DNA of 64,000 nt from Wenyingzhuangia sp. (GTDB taxonomy: Bacteria > Bacteroidota > Bacteroidia > Flavobacteriales > Flavobacteriaceae), in contig JAHDFK010000006.1 in NCBI GenBank assembly GCA_020628175.1, forward strand, positions 1-64,000. Direction: 5' to 3'. The notes under the pieces were generated by a model, which was given only the letters and a program-made list of their open reading frames with translations, did not search any database and was not told the origin of the DNA. Both the position numbers and the translations under genes were made by a program. Positions 53,560 to 63,151 of this stretch are shown here, piece by piece; position 1 is the stretch's first letter; every line of letters begins with the position of its first letter.

Positions 53560-54459
53560 ATGGCAAAAGCAACAAAAAAACAGGCTTTAGGTAGAGGTCT
53601 TTCTGCTTTATTAAAAGAGAATGACATGAGTGTTCGCACTGCCAACCACGAAAAAGCACCCGAAATTGTAGGTAGTATTATAGAACTTGAATTAGAAAAA
53701 ATTGAAGTAAACCCATACCAACCTCGTACCTATTTTGATGAAGAAGCGCTAAATGAATTGGCTGAATCTATTAAAATACTAGGTGTTATTCAACCTATTA
53801 CCGTACGTAGATTAGAAAACGATACCTTTCAGTTAGTTTCTGGAGAACGCCGTTTTAGAGCCTCTAAACTTATAGGAAACACAACTGTACCTGCCTATAT
53901 CCGTTTGGCAAACGATCAGGAAATGCTAGAAATGGCCTTGGTAGAAAACATTCAACGTAAAAACTTAGACCCTATAGAAGTTGCCTTGTCTTACCAACGT
54001 TTAATTGATGAAATTAATTTAACACAAGAAGAATTAGGTGGACGTGTTGGTAAAAAAAGATCTACAGTAACCAACTACTTACGTTTGTTAAAACTCGATC
54101 CGATTATACAAACAGGTATGAGAGATGGCTTTGTTAGTATGGGGCACGGTAGAGCCTTAATTAATTTAGACAATAGTTTAAAACAACTAGAGGTTTACGA
54201 AAAAATATTAAAAGAAGGATTGTCTGTACGACAAACCGAAGCCTTAGTTGCAGAACTAAAGCAAGGAAAAACACCTACAGACAAACCTGTTATTACAACA
54301 CCCGATTTTGTAAAAGCTAACGAACAAGCGTTTAATCGTTTTTTTGGTCAAAAAGTAGCAATCAATGCAAATCACAAAGGGAAAGGAAAAATTTCTATCT
54401 CGTTTAATTCTGAAGAAGAATTTAACCAAATCAAAACTATATTAAACCTAGGTGAATAA
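53560..54459 (+). CDS. parB: Chromosome partitioning protein ParB
   Basis: The 299-residue DNA-binding CTPase starts KKQALGRGLSALLKEND, typical of ParB. NPYQPRTYFDEEALNELAES lies near 51-70, the CTP motif SGERRFRASK near 98-107, ENIQRKNLDPIEVALSYQRL near 130-149, and a helix-turn-helix with VGKKRSTVTNYLRLLKL near 163-179. The C-terminal dimer domain is short. I saw no parS palindrome in the neighbourhood. It overlaps the next gene by 8 nt. Confidence 0.96.
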   Translation: MAKATKKQALGRGLSALLKENDMSVRTANHEKAPEIVGSIIELELEKIEVNPYQPRTYFDEEALNELAESIKILGVIQPITVRRLENDTFQLVSGERRFRASKLIGNTTVPAYIRLANDQEMLEMALVENIQRKNLDPIEVALSYQRLIDEINLTQEELGGRVGKKRSTVTNYLRLLKLDPIIQTGMRDGFVSMGHGRALINLDNSLKQLEVYEKILKEGLSVRQTEALVAELKQGKTPTDKPVITTPDFVKANEQAFNRFFGQKVAINANHKGKGKISISFNSEEEFNQIKTILNLGE

Positions 54460-55018
54460 TCGGTTGTACATAACATTCTTGCTGTTGTTTAGCGTCTTCT
54501 TGTCTTTTTCACAAAACACAACGAATAAAGACTTGTCTATTGACAGTAAAAAAATTGTAGAGGAACAACAAGATTTCAATCCTCTATCGCCTGCAAAAGC
54601 TGCTTTTTACTCTGCTGTTGTACCAGGATTAGGACAGGCTTACAACAAACGCTATTGGAAAATACCTATTGTTTATGGAGCCCTAGCGAGTAGTGTTTAT
54701 TACTACACAACAAACGGTAGAGCTTACAATAGATTTAGAAAAGCGTTTAAACTTAGAAAAGCTGGAAAACCTGATGAATTTGCAGAGGTATTTTCGTTAG
54801 AAAGTTTAGAAAGTGCGCAACAAATATTACGCCGAAACAGAGATACTTCTTTACTAACTTTTATAGGTCTGTATGCTTTACAGGTATTAGAAGCGAGTAT
54901 AGATGCACATTTATTACAATTTAATATATCAGACAAAATAACATTCGACCCACAACTTATGAGAGATCAAACTACTAATAACAGTTATGTTGGTGTGTCG
55001 TTAAATTTAAAATTTTAA
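54452..55018 (+). CDS. DUF5683 membrane-associated protein
   Basis: The 188-residue exported protein starts at GTG and overlaps parB by 8 nt. The leader is RLYITFLLLFSVFLSFSQ. The conserved core is SPAKAAFYSAVVPGLGQAYN near 43-62, then RYWKIPIVYGALASSVYYY with hydrophobic segments, and a C-terminal LQFNISDKITFDP. The family often sits between parB and dapB in this group, but its role is unknown. Confidence 0.88.
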   Translation: MNNRLYITFLLLFSVFLSFSQNTTNKDLSIDSKKIVEEQQDFNPLSPAKAAFYSAVVPGLGQAYNKRYWKIPIVYGALASSVYYYTTNGRAYNRFRKAFKLRKAGKPDEFAEVFSLESLESAQQILRRNRDTSLLTFIGLYALQVLEASIDAHLLQFNISDKITFDPQLMRDQTTNNSYVGVSLNLKF

Positions 55019-55020
55019 GC

Positions 55021-55722
55021 ATGAAAATAGCATTATTAGGATATGGAAAAATGGGACAGACTATTGAGAAAATAGCTGTTAGTAGAGGCCATGAAATCGT
55101 AGTAATTGTAGATGAAAACACAAAAGAATACGACATTACTTTAGCAGATGTTGCTATTGATTTTAGTATTCCTGCTGTTGCCGTTAAAAATATTTCAAAT
55201 TGTTTTAACAACGGTGTACCTGTAGTATCTGGAACCACAGGTTGGTTAGCAGATTACGATAACATGGTAAACCTATGTAACGAAAAAGAAGGTGGATTTA
55301 TTTATGCTTCTAATTATAGCTTAGGTGTCAATATCTTTTTTGAACTAAACGAGCACTTAGCTAAAATGATGAAAAATCTTTCGCAATACAATGTAACTAT
55401 GGAAGAAATTCATCACAAACAAAAATTAGACGAACCAAGTGGAACTGCTATTACATTAGCCGAAGGAGTTATAGAACACACCAAATACAACGGATGGGAT
55501 GTAGACAAAGCTAGCAAAGAAACAAACATACCTATCAAGGCTATTCGTAGCCCAGAAGTACCAGGTACGCATGTTGTAGATTATACTTCAGAAGTAGATA
55601 GTATAGAAATCAAACACACCGCTCATAACCGCCAAGGTTTTGCTTTAGGTGCAGTTATTGCATCAGAATGGTTGGTAGGTAAAAAAGGAGTATTCTCTAT
55701 GAGAGATGTACTTGGATTGTAA
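55021..55722 (+). CDS. dapB: 4-hydroxy-tetrahydrodipicolinate reductase
   Basis: The 233-residue enzyme makes tetrahydrodipicolinate in lysine and diaminopimelate synthesis. The N-terminal NAD(P) motif LLGYGKMGQTIE, GTTGW near 76-80, EEIHHKQKLDEPSGTAITLA near 128-147 (catalytic His and Lys), and HTAHNRQGFALGA near the end are clear. The gaps are 2 nt upstream and 16 nt to lepB. Confidence 0.96.
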   Translation: MKIALLGYGKMGQTIEKIAVSRGHEIVVIVDENTKEYDITLADVAIDFSIPAVAVKNISNCFNNGVPVVSGTTGWLADYDNMVNLCNEKEGGFIYASNYSLGVNIFFELNEHLAKMMKNLSQYNVTMEEIHHKQKLDEPSGTAITLAEGVIEHTKYNGWDVDKASKETNIPIKAIRSPEVPGTHVVDYTSEVDSIEIKHTAHNRQGFALGAVIASEWLVGKKGVFSMRDVLGL

Positions 55723-55738
55723 TCCTTAAAAATTAAAT

Positions 55739-57292
55739 ATGTACTGGATTTTATTTTTTTTAATTGTACAAGTTTTACACTTTGCAGGAACTTGGAAATT
55801 GTATCAAAAAGCAGGAAAACAAGCATGGCAAGCCGCTGTGCCTGTGTACAATGCTATTGTGTTAATGGATATTATAAAACGCCCTAAATGGTGGGTAATT
55901 ATATTGTTTATTCCTGTAATTAACTTATTATTATTTCCGGTAATATGGGTAGAAATTGCGCGTAGTTTTAGACGTTTTGAAAATAAAGATACTTGGTTAG
56001 CTATTCTATCTTTAGGTTTTTACAATTTTTACCTAAACTATGTTGTTTTCGACCAGTTAAAATACAACGAAAACAGAAGTCTAAAACCACCGAATAAGGC
56101 TGGAGAATGGGTAAGTTCTATTGTGTTTGCTGTAGCTGCCGCTACATTTGTACATACCTATGTAATGCAACCTTTTACCATTCCAACCTCATCGTTAGAA
56201 AAATCATTATTAATAGGCGATTTTTTATTTGTAAGTAAATTTCACTACGGAGCTAAAGTACCTAAAAGTCCATTAGCCCTACCTATGGTACACGATTCTA
56301 TTCCCAAAACAGGATTACGATCGTATATTAAAGGTATTGAATTACCTTACTTAAGATTTCCTGGAATTCAGAAAGTAAAACGAAACGAAATTGTAGTATT
56401 CAACTGGCCTTCCGATTCGTTAGCCTTAATGTGGGGAGATAAATCTGGAAAATTCACTTACAAACCCGTTGATAAAAAAACGAACTACGTAAAGCGTTGT
56501 GTAGGAATCCCTGGAGATAGCTTAGAAATTAAAAATGGATATATCTATATAAATGGTAAAAAAACAGTATTACCAGATAGAGCAAAACCTCAGTTTAATT
56601 ACTACGTAACAACCAATAAAGCTTTTACTGCTGATGAAATTATACACAAGTACAATGTAAATCCAGACGAAGCATCTATTATCAATAGAAAAGAATTTAA
56701 ATATTTTATCAATTTAGACAAAGAACACGCGCTATTGATGAAAAAAGATCCTAAGGTTGTTTCTATAAAAAGAAATATTGATGCTAAAGGAACTTATGAC
56801 CCAAGTATTTTCCCACACGATCCGCAATACGCGTGGAGTCAAGATAATTTTGGACCCATATATATTCCTGCCAAAGGAGATGTAATTACACTTACTAAAG
56901 AAACATTGCCTTTTTACAAACGAATTATTGATGAGTATGAGCACAACGAATTTGAGATAAAGGAAGACGGTGCTATTTACATAAACGGAGAACAAACAAA
57001 TACATACACCATTCAACAAGATTATTTTTGGATGATGGGAGATAACAGACAACGTTCTTTAGATGCTCGTTATTGGGGATATACTCCTTTTGACCATGTG
57101 GTAGGTAAACCTGTTTTTATATGGATGAGTTTAGATCAAAATGAAAAAGCCTTTAACAAAAAGATACGTTGGGATAGATTGTTTACAACTGTGCATGGTA
57201 GTGGTAAACCAAAATCTTATTTCTTATACTTTATTATTGCAGTAGTTTTATACTATGCAGGAAAAGAAGTTTACAAAAGAAAGAAAAAATAA
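55739..57292 (+). CDS. lepB: Signal peptidase I, long Bacteroidota form
   Basis: The 517-residue membrane protease removes signal peptides from exported proteins. Several hydrophobic N-terminal segments precede the catalytic region. The Ser is in TIPTSSLEKSLLIGD near 155, and the general-base Lys is in NYVKRCVGIPGDSLE near 250. A large insert (~290-400) separates this from the distal box MMGDNRQRSLDARYWG near 430. The protein is longer than proteobacterial LepB. A C-terminal hydrophobic segment and KRKKK end it. It forms one run with dapB. Confidence 0.94.
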   Translation: MYWILFFLIVQVLHFAGTWKLYQKAGKQAWQAAVPVYNAIVLMDIIKRPKWWVIILFIPVINLLLFPVIWVEIARSFRRFENKDTWLAILSLGFYNFYLNYVVFDQLKYNENRSLKPPNKAGEWVSSIVFAVAAATFVHTYVMQPFTIPTSSLEKSLLIGDFLFVSKFHYGAKVPKSPLALPMVHDSIPKTGLRSYIKGIELPYLRFPGIQKVKRNEIVVFNWPSDSLALMWGDKSGKFTYKPVDKKTNYVKRCVGIPGDSLEIKNGYIYINGKKTVLPDRAKPQFNYYVTTNKAFTADEIIHKYNVNPDEASIINRKEFKYFINLDKEHALLMKKDPKVVSIKRNIDAKGTYDPSIFPHDPQYAWSQDNFGPIYIPAKGDVITLTKETLPFYKRIIDEYEHNEFEIKEDGAIYINGEQTNTYTIQQDYFWMMGDNRQRSLDARYWGYTPFDHVVGKPVFIWMSLDQNEKAFNKKIRWDRLFTTVHGSGKPKSYFLYFIIAVVLYYAGKEVYKRKKK

Positions 57293-57294
57293 AT

Positions 57295-57933
57295 ATGTCT
57301 AGAAACATATTGATACAACCCGCATATTTCGCTCCCATAGCGCAATATGCGGCTATTTTACAAGCTAAAAGTATTGTTTTCGAACAACAAGATAATTTTG
57401 TAAAACAAACCTATCGAAATCGTTGTTATGTGTATGCTGCAAACGGAAAGCTTACTTTAAACGTGCCTGTTTTAAAAACAAAAGGTATAAAGAAGACCTT
57501 AACAAAAAACACACCTATTAGTTATGTAGAAAATTGGCAAGTGCTTCATTTAAAATCTTTGAAATCTGCCTATCGCTCTTCTCCTTTTTTTGAATATTAC
57601 GAAGATGATTTGAATGTGTTATTCAAAAACACATACAAAACACTTGAAGATTTACACAAAGCCTGCCATGAATTTGTGATGGATGCTTTGTTAGAAGATG
57701 CTATTCAAACATCTTTCTCTAAAGAATACCAAATACACCCAACAAACTTAAAGGACCTTCGTCATTATGTAGACGCTAAAACTCAGCCAAACATAACATT
57801 TCCTAGTTACATACAGGTGTTTGATGACAAACATGGTTTTTTACCCAACTTAAGTATTTTAGATTTAATTTTTATGGAAGGCCCTGCAGCTAGTATTTAT
57901 TTATTAAACCTAAATACAAATGCTTTCTCTTAA
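57295..57933 (+). CDS. WbqC-like protein
   Basis: The 212-residue protein starts RNILIQPAYFAPIAQYAAIL, typical of the WbqC family, with FVKQTYRNRCYV near 37-48, LNVPVLK near 58-64, WQVLHLKSLKSAYRSSPFFE near 80-99 and ILDLIFMEGP near 188-197. The family is linked to polysaccharide or O-antigen loci in some bacteria, but no reaction is established. It begins 2 nt after lepB and overlaps the next gene by 14 nt. Confidence 0.88.
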   Translation: MSRNILIQPAYFAPIAQYAAILQAKSIVFEQQDNFVKQTYRNRCYVYAANGKLTLNVPVLKTKGIKKTLTKNTPISYVENWQVLHLKSLKSAYRSSPFFEYYEDDLNVLFKNTYKTLEDLHKACHEFVMDALLEDAIQTSFSKEYQIHPTNLKDLRHYVDAKTQPNITFPSYIQVFDDKHGFLPNLSILDLIFMEGPAASIYLLNLNTNAFS

Positions 57934-58234
57934 ATTTGTACTTCATTATAGTTTACACTTTTTAGCACCTGGTATTATTGGTTATGTTTATCAACCTAAA
58001 AACTGGAAGAAAAATTGGCTTATCTTACTTTCTACCATGCTCATAGATGTAGATCATTTACTCGCTAATCCTATCTTTCAAGAAGATAGATGTAGTATAA
58101 ATTACCATCCTTTACACACTTTTTATGCTGCAATTGTATACGTAACCCTTATAATACCTAACAAAACACGGCTTTTTGCAATGGGTTTAATTTTTCACTT
58201 AATTACTGATTTAATTGATTGTTCATTTGGATAA
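57920..58234 (+). CDS. DUF6122-type small membrane protein
   Basis: The 104-residue protein has three to four hydrophobic segments and conserved His/Asp positions: LHYSLHFLAPGIIGYVY near 8-24, LIDVDHLLANPIFQEDRC near 42-59, NYHPLHTFYAA near 62-72, and FHLITDLIDC near the end. The pattern is like YdjM-type membrane metal-dependent hydrolases, but activity is not known. It overlaps the WbqC gene by 14 nt. Confidence 0.83.
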   Translation: MLSLKFVLHYSLHFLAPGIIGYVYQPKNWKKNWLILLSTMLIDVDHLLANPIFQEDRCSINYHPLHTFYAAIVYVTLIIPNKTRLFAMGLIFHLITDLIDCSFG

Positions 58235-58249
58235 ATAGTTTTATTTTTG
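58219..58249 (+). promoter_or_regulatory. Promoter of the Crp-family gene
   Basis: TTG at 58219-58221 and TATTTTTG at 58242-58249 are separated by 20 nt, a good match to the flavobacterial TTG/TAnnTTTG promoter. The leader would be about 45 nt. Confidence 0.6.
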
Positions 58250-58300
58250 TAACTTATTTACATATGTTATTACACACATAATAAAAAACAACATAATTTA

Positions 58301-58879
58301 ATGGAGATATTAATTAATTTTATAAACGACATTCACCCATTGTCGAATGAAACGTTTCAAAAACTATTAAGTGTTACAAAAATTGTTTCATATAGAGCTG
58401 GTGAGCACTTATGTGAACTTGGAGCTGTAAATGATAAAATTTTCTTTATTCTAGATGGTGTTACGAGAACGTATATGAAGGAGGGACCGGATGCACCAGA
58501 AATTAATAAATCTATTACCTGTAGTGGCCATTTAGCTTCTTCATTAAAATCTTCAATGAATAATGAACCCGCAAAAGTAGCTTGTCAAGCGTTAACAGAT
58601 GCGGTAATTGTAGTTGTTACGGATGAAGATTTATTTAAATTAAGATCTGAAAGCAACGAATTTAGTCAATTTATGTACAAGGCTTTAGAGTTTGAATACA
58701 CCAAACTAGAAGTTTCTTTAATAGATTTACTATCTAAAGATGCTACTGAAAGATATTTAATTTTAAGAGAACGAATTAAAGATATCGATCAATTGATTCC
58801 TCAATACCATATTGCCTCTCATTTGGGTATTACACCGATACAGTTAAGTAGGATTCGAAAAAAATTACTCACGAAATAA
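58301..58879 (+). CDS. Crp/Fnr-family transcription regulator
   Basis: The 192-residue protein has an N-terminal cNMP-binding-like beta-barrel (residues ~10-120; GEHLCELGAVNDKIFFILDG near 35-54) and a C-terminal helical part (DATERYLILRERIKDI, then HIASHLGITPIQLSRIRKKL) that is a helix-turn-helix. The signal-binding residues of true Crp (RxS motif) are not evident, so the ligand is unknown. A strong terminator shared with ahcY follows. Confidence 0.9.
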   Translation: MEILINFINDIHPLSNETFQKLLSVTKIVSYRAGEHLCELGAVNDKIFFILDGVTRTYMKEGPDAPEINKSITCSGHLASSLKSSMNNEPAKVACQALTDAVIVVVTDEDLFKLRSESNEFSQFMYKALEFEYTKLEVSLIDLLSKDATERYLILRERIKDIDQLIPQYHIASHLGITPIQLSRIRKKLLTK

Positions 58880-58906
58880 TTTTCTTAAGTAATAATACTA
58901 ACAAAA

Positions 58907-58941
58907 AGAAAAGCCTTAGAATCTAAATTCTAAGGCTTTTT
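58907..58941. terminator. Bidirectional terminator between the crp-like gene and ahcY
   Basis: The stem AAAAGCCTTAGAAT/ATTCTAAGGCTTTT has a short loop, with A and T runs on each side. It serves the plus-strand regulator gene and the minus-strand ahcY. Confidence 0.9.
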
Positions 58942-58960
58942 CTATTTACTTAAATTACTA

Positions 58961-60274
58961 TTAGTATCTATAGTATTCTGGCTTAAATGGTCCTTCTACT
59001 GTTACACCAATATATTTTGCTTGCTCTTGAGATAAAACATCAAGCTCTACGCCTATTTTTGCCAAGTGCAAACGAGCTACTTTTTCATCCAAATGCTTTG
59101 GTAACGTGTATACATCATTTCCATAAGCATCAGCGTTGTTCCACAATTCTAATTGTGCTAAAACTTGGTTTGTAAAAGAGTTAGACATAACAAAACTAGG
59201 GTGACCTGTAGCACATCCTAAATTTACCAAACGTCCTTCTGCCAATACTAAAAACTCTTTCCCGTCAATTGTATATTGATCTACTTGAGGTTTGATTTCT
59301 ATTTTAGAAGCTCCGTGATTTTTATTTAACCAAGCCATGTCAATTTCATTGTCAAAATGTCCAATATTACAAACAATTGCTTTGTCTTTTAAAGCTTCAA
59401 AATGACGCCCTACAATAATATCTTTATTTCCTGTAGTTGTAATTACAATGTCAGCACGCTTAATCGCATCGTCCATTTTCTTAACTTCAAAACCATCCAT
59501 AGCTGCTTGCAAAGCACAGATAGGATCGATTTCTGTTACAATTACTCGAGCTCCAGCTCCTTGTAAAGATGCCGCAGATCCTTTTCCTACATCACCGTAA
59601 CCAGCAACTACAGCTACTTTTCCAGCCATCATTACATCTGTTGCTCTACGTATTGCATCTACTGCAGATTCTTTACATCCGTATTTGTTATCAAATTTAG
59701 ACTTCGTTACAGAATCATTTACGTTAATAGCTGGCATTGGCAATGTACCTGCCTTTACACGCTCTATCAAACGGTGTACTCCTGTTGTTGTTTCTTCAGA
59801 AAGTCCTTTAATACCTGATACTAATTCTGGGTACTTATCTAAAACCATGTTTGTTAAATCACCTCCATCATCTAAAATTAAATTCAAAGGTTTTTTATCT
59901 TCTCCAAAAAAGATTGTTTGTTCTATACACCAATCAAATTCTTCTTCACTTAATCCTTTCCAAGCATAAACAGGTATACCTGCAGCAGCAATAGCAGCAG
60001 CAGCCTGATCTTGTGTAGAAAAAATATTACAAGACGACCAAGTTACCTCAGCACCTAAATCTACCAATGTTTCAATCAAAACAGCTGTTTGAATGGTCAT
60101 GTGTAAACATCCAGCAATTCTAGCTCCAGCCAAAGGCTTTTTACCTTCGTATTCTTTTCTAATACTCATTAAACCTGGCATTTCTGCTTCGGCTAAATGT
60201 ATTTCTTTTCTACCCCAATCTGCTAATGAGATATCCTTTACTTTATAAGGCACGTATGTTGTATCTAAACTCAT
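58961..60274 (-). CDS. ahcY: Adenosylhomocysteinase
   Basis: The enzyme has 437 residues from ATG at 60274 ([14 protein letters not shown]). A longer frame up to 60367 would run into the promoter and lacks homology. It hydrolyses S-adenosylhomocysteine to adenosine and homocysteine. The NAD loop [13 protein letters not shown] near 223-235, [14 protein letters not shown] near 83-96, [11 protein letters not shown] near 130-140, and the C-terminal PFKPEYYRY are typical. It matters here because the cobalamin methyltransferases make its substrate, though ahcY is a housekeeping gene. Confidence 0.97.
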   Translation of the reverse strand: MSLDTTYVPYKVKDISLADWGRKEIHLAEAEMPGLMSIRKEYEGKKPLAGARIAGCLHMTIQTAVLIETLVDLGAEVTWSSCNIFSTQDQAAAAIAAAGIPVYAWKGLSEEEFDWCIEQTIFFGEDKKPLNLILDDGGDLTNMVLDKYPELVSGIKGLSEETTTGVHRLIERVKAGTLPMPAINVNDSVTKSKFDNKYGCKESAVDAIRRATDVMMAGKVAVVAGYGDVGKGSAASLQGAGARVIVTEIDPICALQAAMDGFEVKKMDDAIKRADIVITTTGNKDIIVGRHFEALKDKAIVCNIGHFDNEIDMAWLNKNHGASKIEIKPQVDQYTIDGKEFLVLAEGRLVNLGCATGHPSFVMSNSFTNQVLAQLELWNNADAYGNDVYTLPKHLDEKVARLHLAKIGVELDVLSQEQAKYIGVTVEGPFKPEYYRY

Positions 60275-60301
60275 ATTACTATATTTGTTGCTTTTAGACT
60301 G

Positions 60302-60309
60302 CAAATTTA
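60302..60309 (-). promoter_or_regulatory. -7 box for ahcY
   Basis: The minus strand reads TAAATTTG (TAnnTTTG), 28 nt before the ATG at 60274, in the short gap to the divergent transferase gene. No SAM- or SAH-riboswitch fits in this 55-nt gap. Confidence 0.45.
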
Positions 60310-60329
60310 CAAAAACCTTACTACAAAAA

Positions 60330-60959
60330 ATGCCTTTATTTAAAACAATACAAATCAACAAAGACACTGCTGTTTTTGTTTGGAAAATTACCGAGAGTAT
60401 TGATTTTTTAAAGGATGTTTACTTATCTAAAAACAGTCTGAATAGATTAAATTCGATGAAATCAGAACCGCATCAAAAAGGTTTTTTAAGTATTCGCCAC
60501 TTGTTAAAAATAAACAATATTACGGATGATGATTTGTTTTACAATGAATTTGGAAAACCCTTATTGACTTCTACTAAAAAAATATCTATTACACATTCTT
60601 TTGACTTTTCTGCTATTGTAATTTCTAATCAAAACACTGTAGGAATTGATATTGAAAAAAATAGAGACAAAATAAAAGTCATCAAGCATCGTTTTACAGA
60701 TTTGGAACAAGGGAATTTATCTAACGAAGCATACATAAAACAGCTAACCTATATATGGGGAGCCAAAGAAGCTATGTTTAAAATTCACCCAAGTGGTGGT
60801 ATGAATTTTAAAAATGATTTAATTATTGATAACTTTACACAAACACATGCTTCAGGAAAAATTAATACTCCTGAAATGATACAGGAATGTAACATTCAAT
60901 TTTACCAAATAGAGAATTATTCTTTAGCAATTGCACTTACAACAAATGAACATTCTTAA
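60330..60959 (+). CDS. 4'-phosphopantetheinyl transferase-family protein
   Basis: From ATG at 60330 ([17 protein letters not shown]) the product has about 209 residues; an in-frame ATG at 60285 would overlap the ahcY promoter. The Mg-binding core is [12 protein letters not shown] near 105-116 and [15 protein letters not shown] near 147-161, as in Sfp/AcpT enzymes that add phosphopantetheine to carrier proteins. The next gene starts 14 nt before its stop. Confidence 0.9.
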   Translation: MPLFKTIQINKDTAVFVWKITESIDFLKDVYLSKNSLNRLNSMKSEPHQKGFLSIRHLLKINNITDDDLFYNEFGKPLLTSTKKISITHSFDFSAIVISNQNTVGIDIEKNRDKIKVIKHRFTDLEQGNLSNEAYIKQLTYIWGAKEAMFKIHPSGGMNFKNDLIIDNFTQTHASGKINTPEMIQECNIQFYQIENYSLAIALTTNEHS

Positions 60960-61650
60960 AACTTTACAAATAGCTAAAAGTAAGCAACAAAAATACATCG
61001 CTATTTTAATAGATCCTGATAAGACGAGCGTAAGTGATGTGAAAAAATTGTGTAAAAGAATTGACAACGCCCCTATTGATTTCATTTTAATGGGAGGAAG
61101 TATTGTATCAAAACATCAAACAGAAATTATAGCAAAAGAAACGAAAAGATTCTCTAAAAAACCTGTTATTCTATTTCCTGGTGATTATACTCATTTAACA
61201 AATGAAGCAGATGCTTTATTGTTTTTAAACTTAATATCTGGCGATAATCCTGAATATTTAATTGGACAACAAATAAAGTCAGTTCCTTTCTTAACCCAAA
61301 GCAATTTAGAAATAATCTCTACGGGCTATATTTTAATTAACGGTGCTACAGAAACTTGTACCATGAAGGTTTCTAAAACCAAACCTCTACAACAAGAAAA
61401 CAAAGAACTCATATACCAGACAGCCAAAGCTGGAGAACTTATGGGACAAAAATTAGTATATTTAGAAGCAGGTAGTGGCGCCAAAACCCCAGTACATACA
61501 GATATTATAAAACAGGTTTCTAACTCCTTAAAAACCCCTATTATTGTAGGCGGAGGAATTAGAACAAAAACAGCTATAGAAAATGCTCATAATGCCGGAG
61601 CTACGCTGGTAGTTATTGGTACGGCTTTTGAAGAGAATATGCTATTTTAA
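60946..61650 (+). CDS. PcrB-type prenylglyceryl phosphate synthase
   Basis: From ATG at 60946 ([20 protein letters not shown]) the product has 234 residues and a TIM-barrel fold. IDPDKTSVSDVKKL, FILMGGSIVSK, LFPGDYTHL, YLEAGSGAKTPV and IIVGGGIRTKTA match the geranylgeranylglyceryl/heptaprenylglyceryl phosphate synthase family. In Bacteroidota it is thought to make an ether lipid precursor whose end use is not well settled. It overlaps the transferase gene by 14 nt. Confidence 0.9.
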   Translation: MNILKTLQIAKSKQQKYIAILIDPDKTSVSDVKKLCKRIDNAPIDFILMGGSIVSKHQTEIIAKETKRFSKKPVILFPGDYTHLTNEADALLFLNLISGDNPEYLIGQQIKSVPFLTQSNLEIISTGYILINGATETCTMKVSKTKPLQQENKELIYQTAKAGELMGQKLVYLEAGSGAKTPVHTDIIKQVSNSLKTPIIVGGGIRTKTAIENAHNAGATLVVIGTAFEENMLF

Positions 61651-61659
61651 AAGAAAAAG

Positions 61660-63150
61660 ATGAAATTAGATAAGAAACTTAAACAAGAAATAGACAAAAG
61701 AAACATTACTAAAGAAATGTTAGCCAACCAAATGCTAGCTTTTATTAAAGGTTCTGCTACCATTTGTTTAGATAGAATTGCTACAGTTGGAGATGGAGTT
61801 TCTGAGATTAGTAGTATCGATAGAAGTAAGTACATGAACATCTATAACTTAAAACAACAAGACATCGATGTTTTAAAGTTTGTACCTGCATCTGGTTTAG
61901 CTTCTAGAATGTTTAAAGGATTGTCCGAATTTTACAATTCGAAAACCAACAATCCAATGTCTCAATACTTTTTCAATAATCTTCATAAATTTCCTTTCTA
62001 CAAAGACATTATTATTGAATTTCATAAAATTCACCCTCAAATAAAAAAACTAGATAATCTATCCAACAAACTGTTGTTTTTAGAGTTTATTCTATGTGAA
62101 GATGGTCTAAACTATCAGAACACTCCCAAAGGTTTGATTAAATTTCATCAATATGATATTGATAACAAATCTGCTTTAGAAGAGCAAATAGACGAAGGCT
62201 ACTATTATGCTATCGGTAAAAACCAAACAGTTCAGATACACTTTACAGTAAACCATTTATTTTTAGAGGAATTTAAAAAAAGAGCTCAAGAATACATAGC
62301 ATATAACTACAATGACTCCGACGTAACATTTCATATCACGTTCTCAACACAAAAAACAAGTACTGATACCATTGCCCTAAACCAGGACAATACTCCTTTT
62401 ATAAACTCTAAAGGAAATTATGTTTTTAGAGCAGGAGGTCATGGAGCACTAATAGAAAACTTAAATGATTTAGATGCTGATCTTATTTTTATCAAAAACA
62501 TTGATAACGTGAGTCATCAAAACCATGTTGAAGAAAATATTAAATACAAACAAGTACTCGCTGGAAAACTTCTTTTTTTACAAGAAAAAATTCACCAATA
62601 CTTAAGTTTAATAGACTCCGATTCTCCTAGTTTAAATCTACAAGAAGTTCGTTACTTTATAATGGAAAACTTTTTAATAGAGTTTGATGAAAACTGTGAT
62701 ACCTCTGAAATTTTTGCTTTTTTAAATAGACCTATACGTGTTTGCGGGATGATTAAAAACCAAGGAGATGCAGGAGGAGGTCCTTTCTGGATAAAGGAAG
62801 AGAATAACACAAGTTCTCTGCAAATTATAGAAGGTGCACAGGTAGACAAAAATGACAAAACTCAAAAAGAAATTTTATACCGAGCTACCCATTTTAATCC
62901 TGTAGATATTGTTTGTGCTACGAAAGATTACAAGGCTAATAAATTTAATTTAATAGACTACGTAAACCAAGATGCAGTTTTTATAACAGATAAAACCGTT
63001 GAAGGTAAAGCTATTAAAGGATTAGAATTACCTGGTTTGTGGAATGGAGGAATGCATCATTGGCTATCTGTATTTGTAGAAGTACCTATAGAAACTTTCA
63101 ACCCTGTTAAAACGGTTACCGATTTATTATCTCCAATGCACCAAGCGTAA
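61660..63150 (+). CDS. DUF4301-family protein
   Basis: The 496-residue protein is of a family of unknown function in Bacteroidota. FVPASGLASRMFKGL near 67-81 is like the nucleotide-binding loop of NTP transferases. FRAGGHGALIENLNDLDADL near 250-269, FLNRPIRVCGMIKNQGDAGG near 353-372 and GLWNGGMHHWLSVFVEV near 462-478 are conserved. A nucleotidyltransferase-like activity is plausible, but unproved. It is downstream of PcrB by 9 nt and convergent with the transporter gene. Confidence 0.85.
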   Translation: MKLDKKLKQEIDKRNITKEMLANQMLAFIKGSATICLDRIATVGDGVSEISSIDRSKYMNIYNLKQQDIDVLKFVPASGLASRMFKGLSEFYNSKTNNPMSQYFFNNLHKFPFYKDIIIEFHKIHPQIKKLDNLSNKLLFLEFILCEDGLNYQNTPKGLIKFHQYDIDNKSALEEQIDEGYYYAIGKNQTVQIHFTVNHLFLEEFKKRAQEYIAYNYNDSDVTFHITFSTQKTSTDTIALNQDNTPFINSKGNYVFRAGGHGALIENLNDLDADLIFIKNIDNVSHQNHVEENIKYKQVLAGKLLFLQEKIHQYLSLIDSDSPSLNLQEVRYFIMENFLIEFDENCDTSEIFAFLNRPIRVCGMIKNQGDAGGGPFWIKEENNTSSLQIIEGAQVDKNDKTQKEILYRATHFNPVDIVCATKDYKANKFNLIDYVNQDAVFITDKTVEGKAIKGLELPGLWNGGMHHWLSVFVEVPIETFNPVKTVTDLLSPMHQA

Positions 63151-63151
63151 A

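Noticed and set aside
52691..55020. parS site near parAB
   Set aside because: I could not find a palindrome resembling TGTTTCACGTGAAACA by reading either strand.
60275..60329. SAM- or SAH-responsive leader for ahcY
   Set aside because: The gap is too short and shows no suitable stems.
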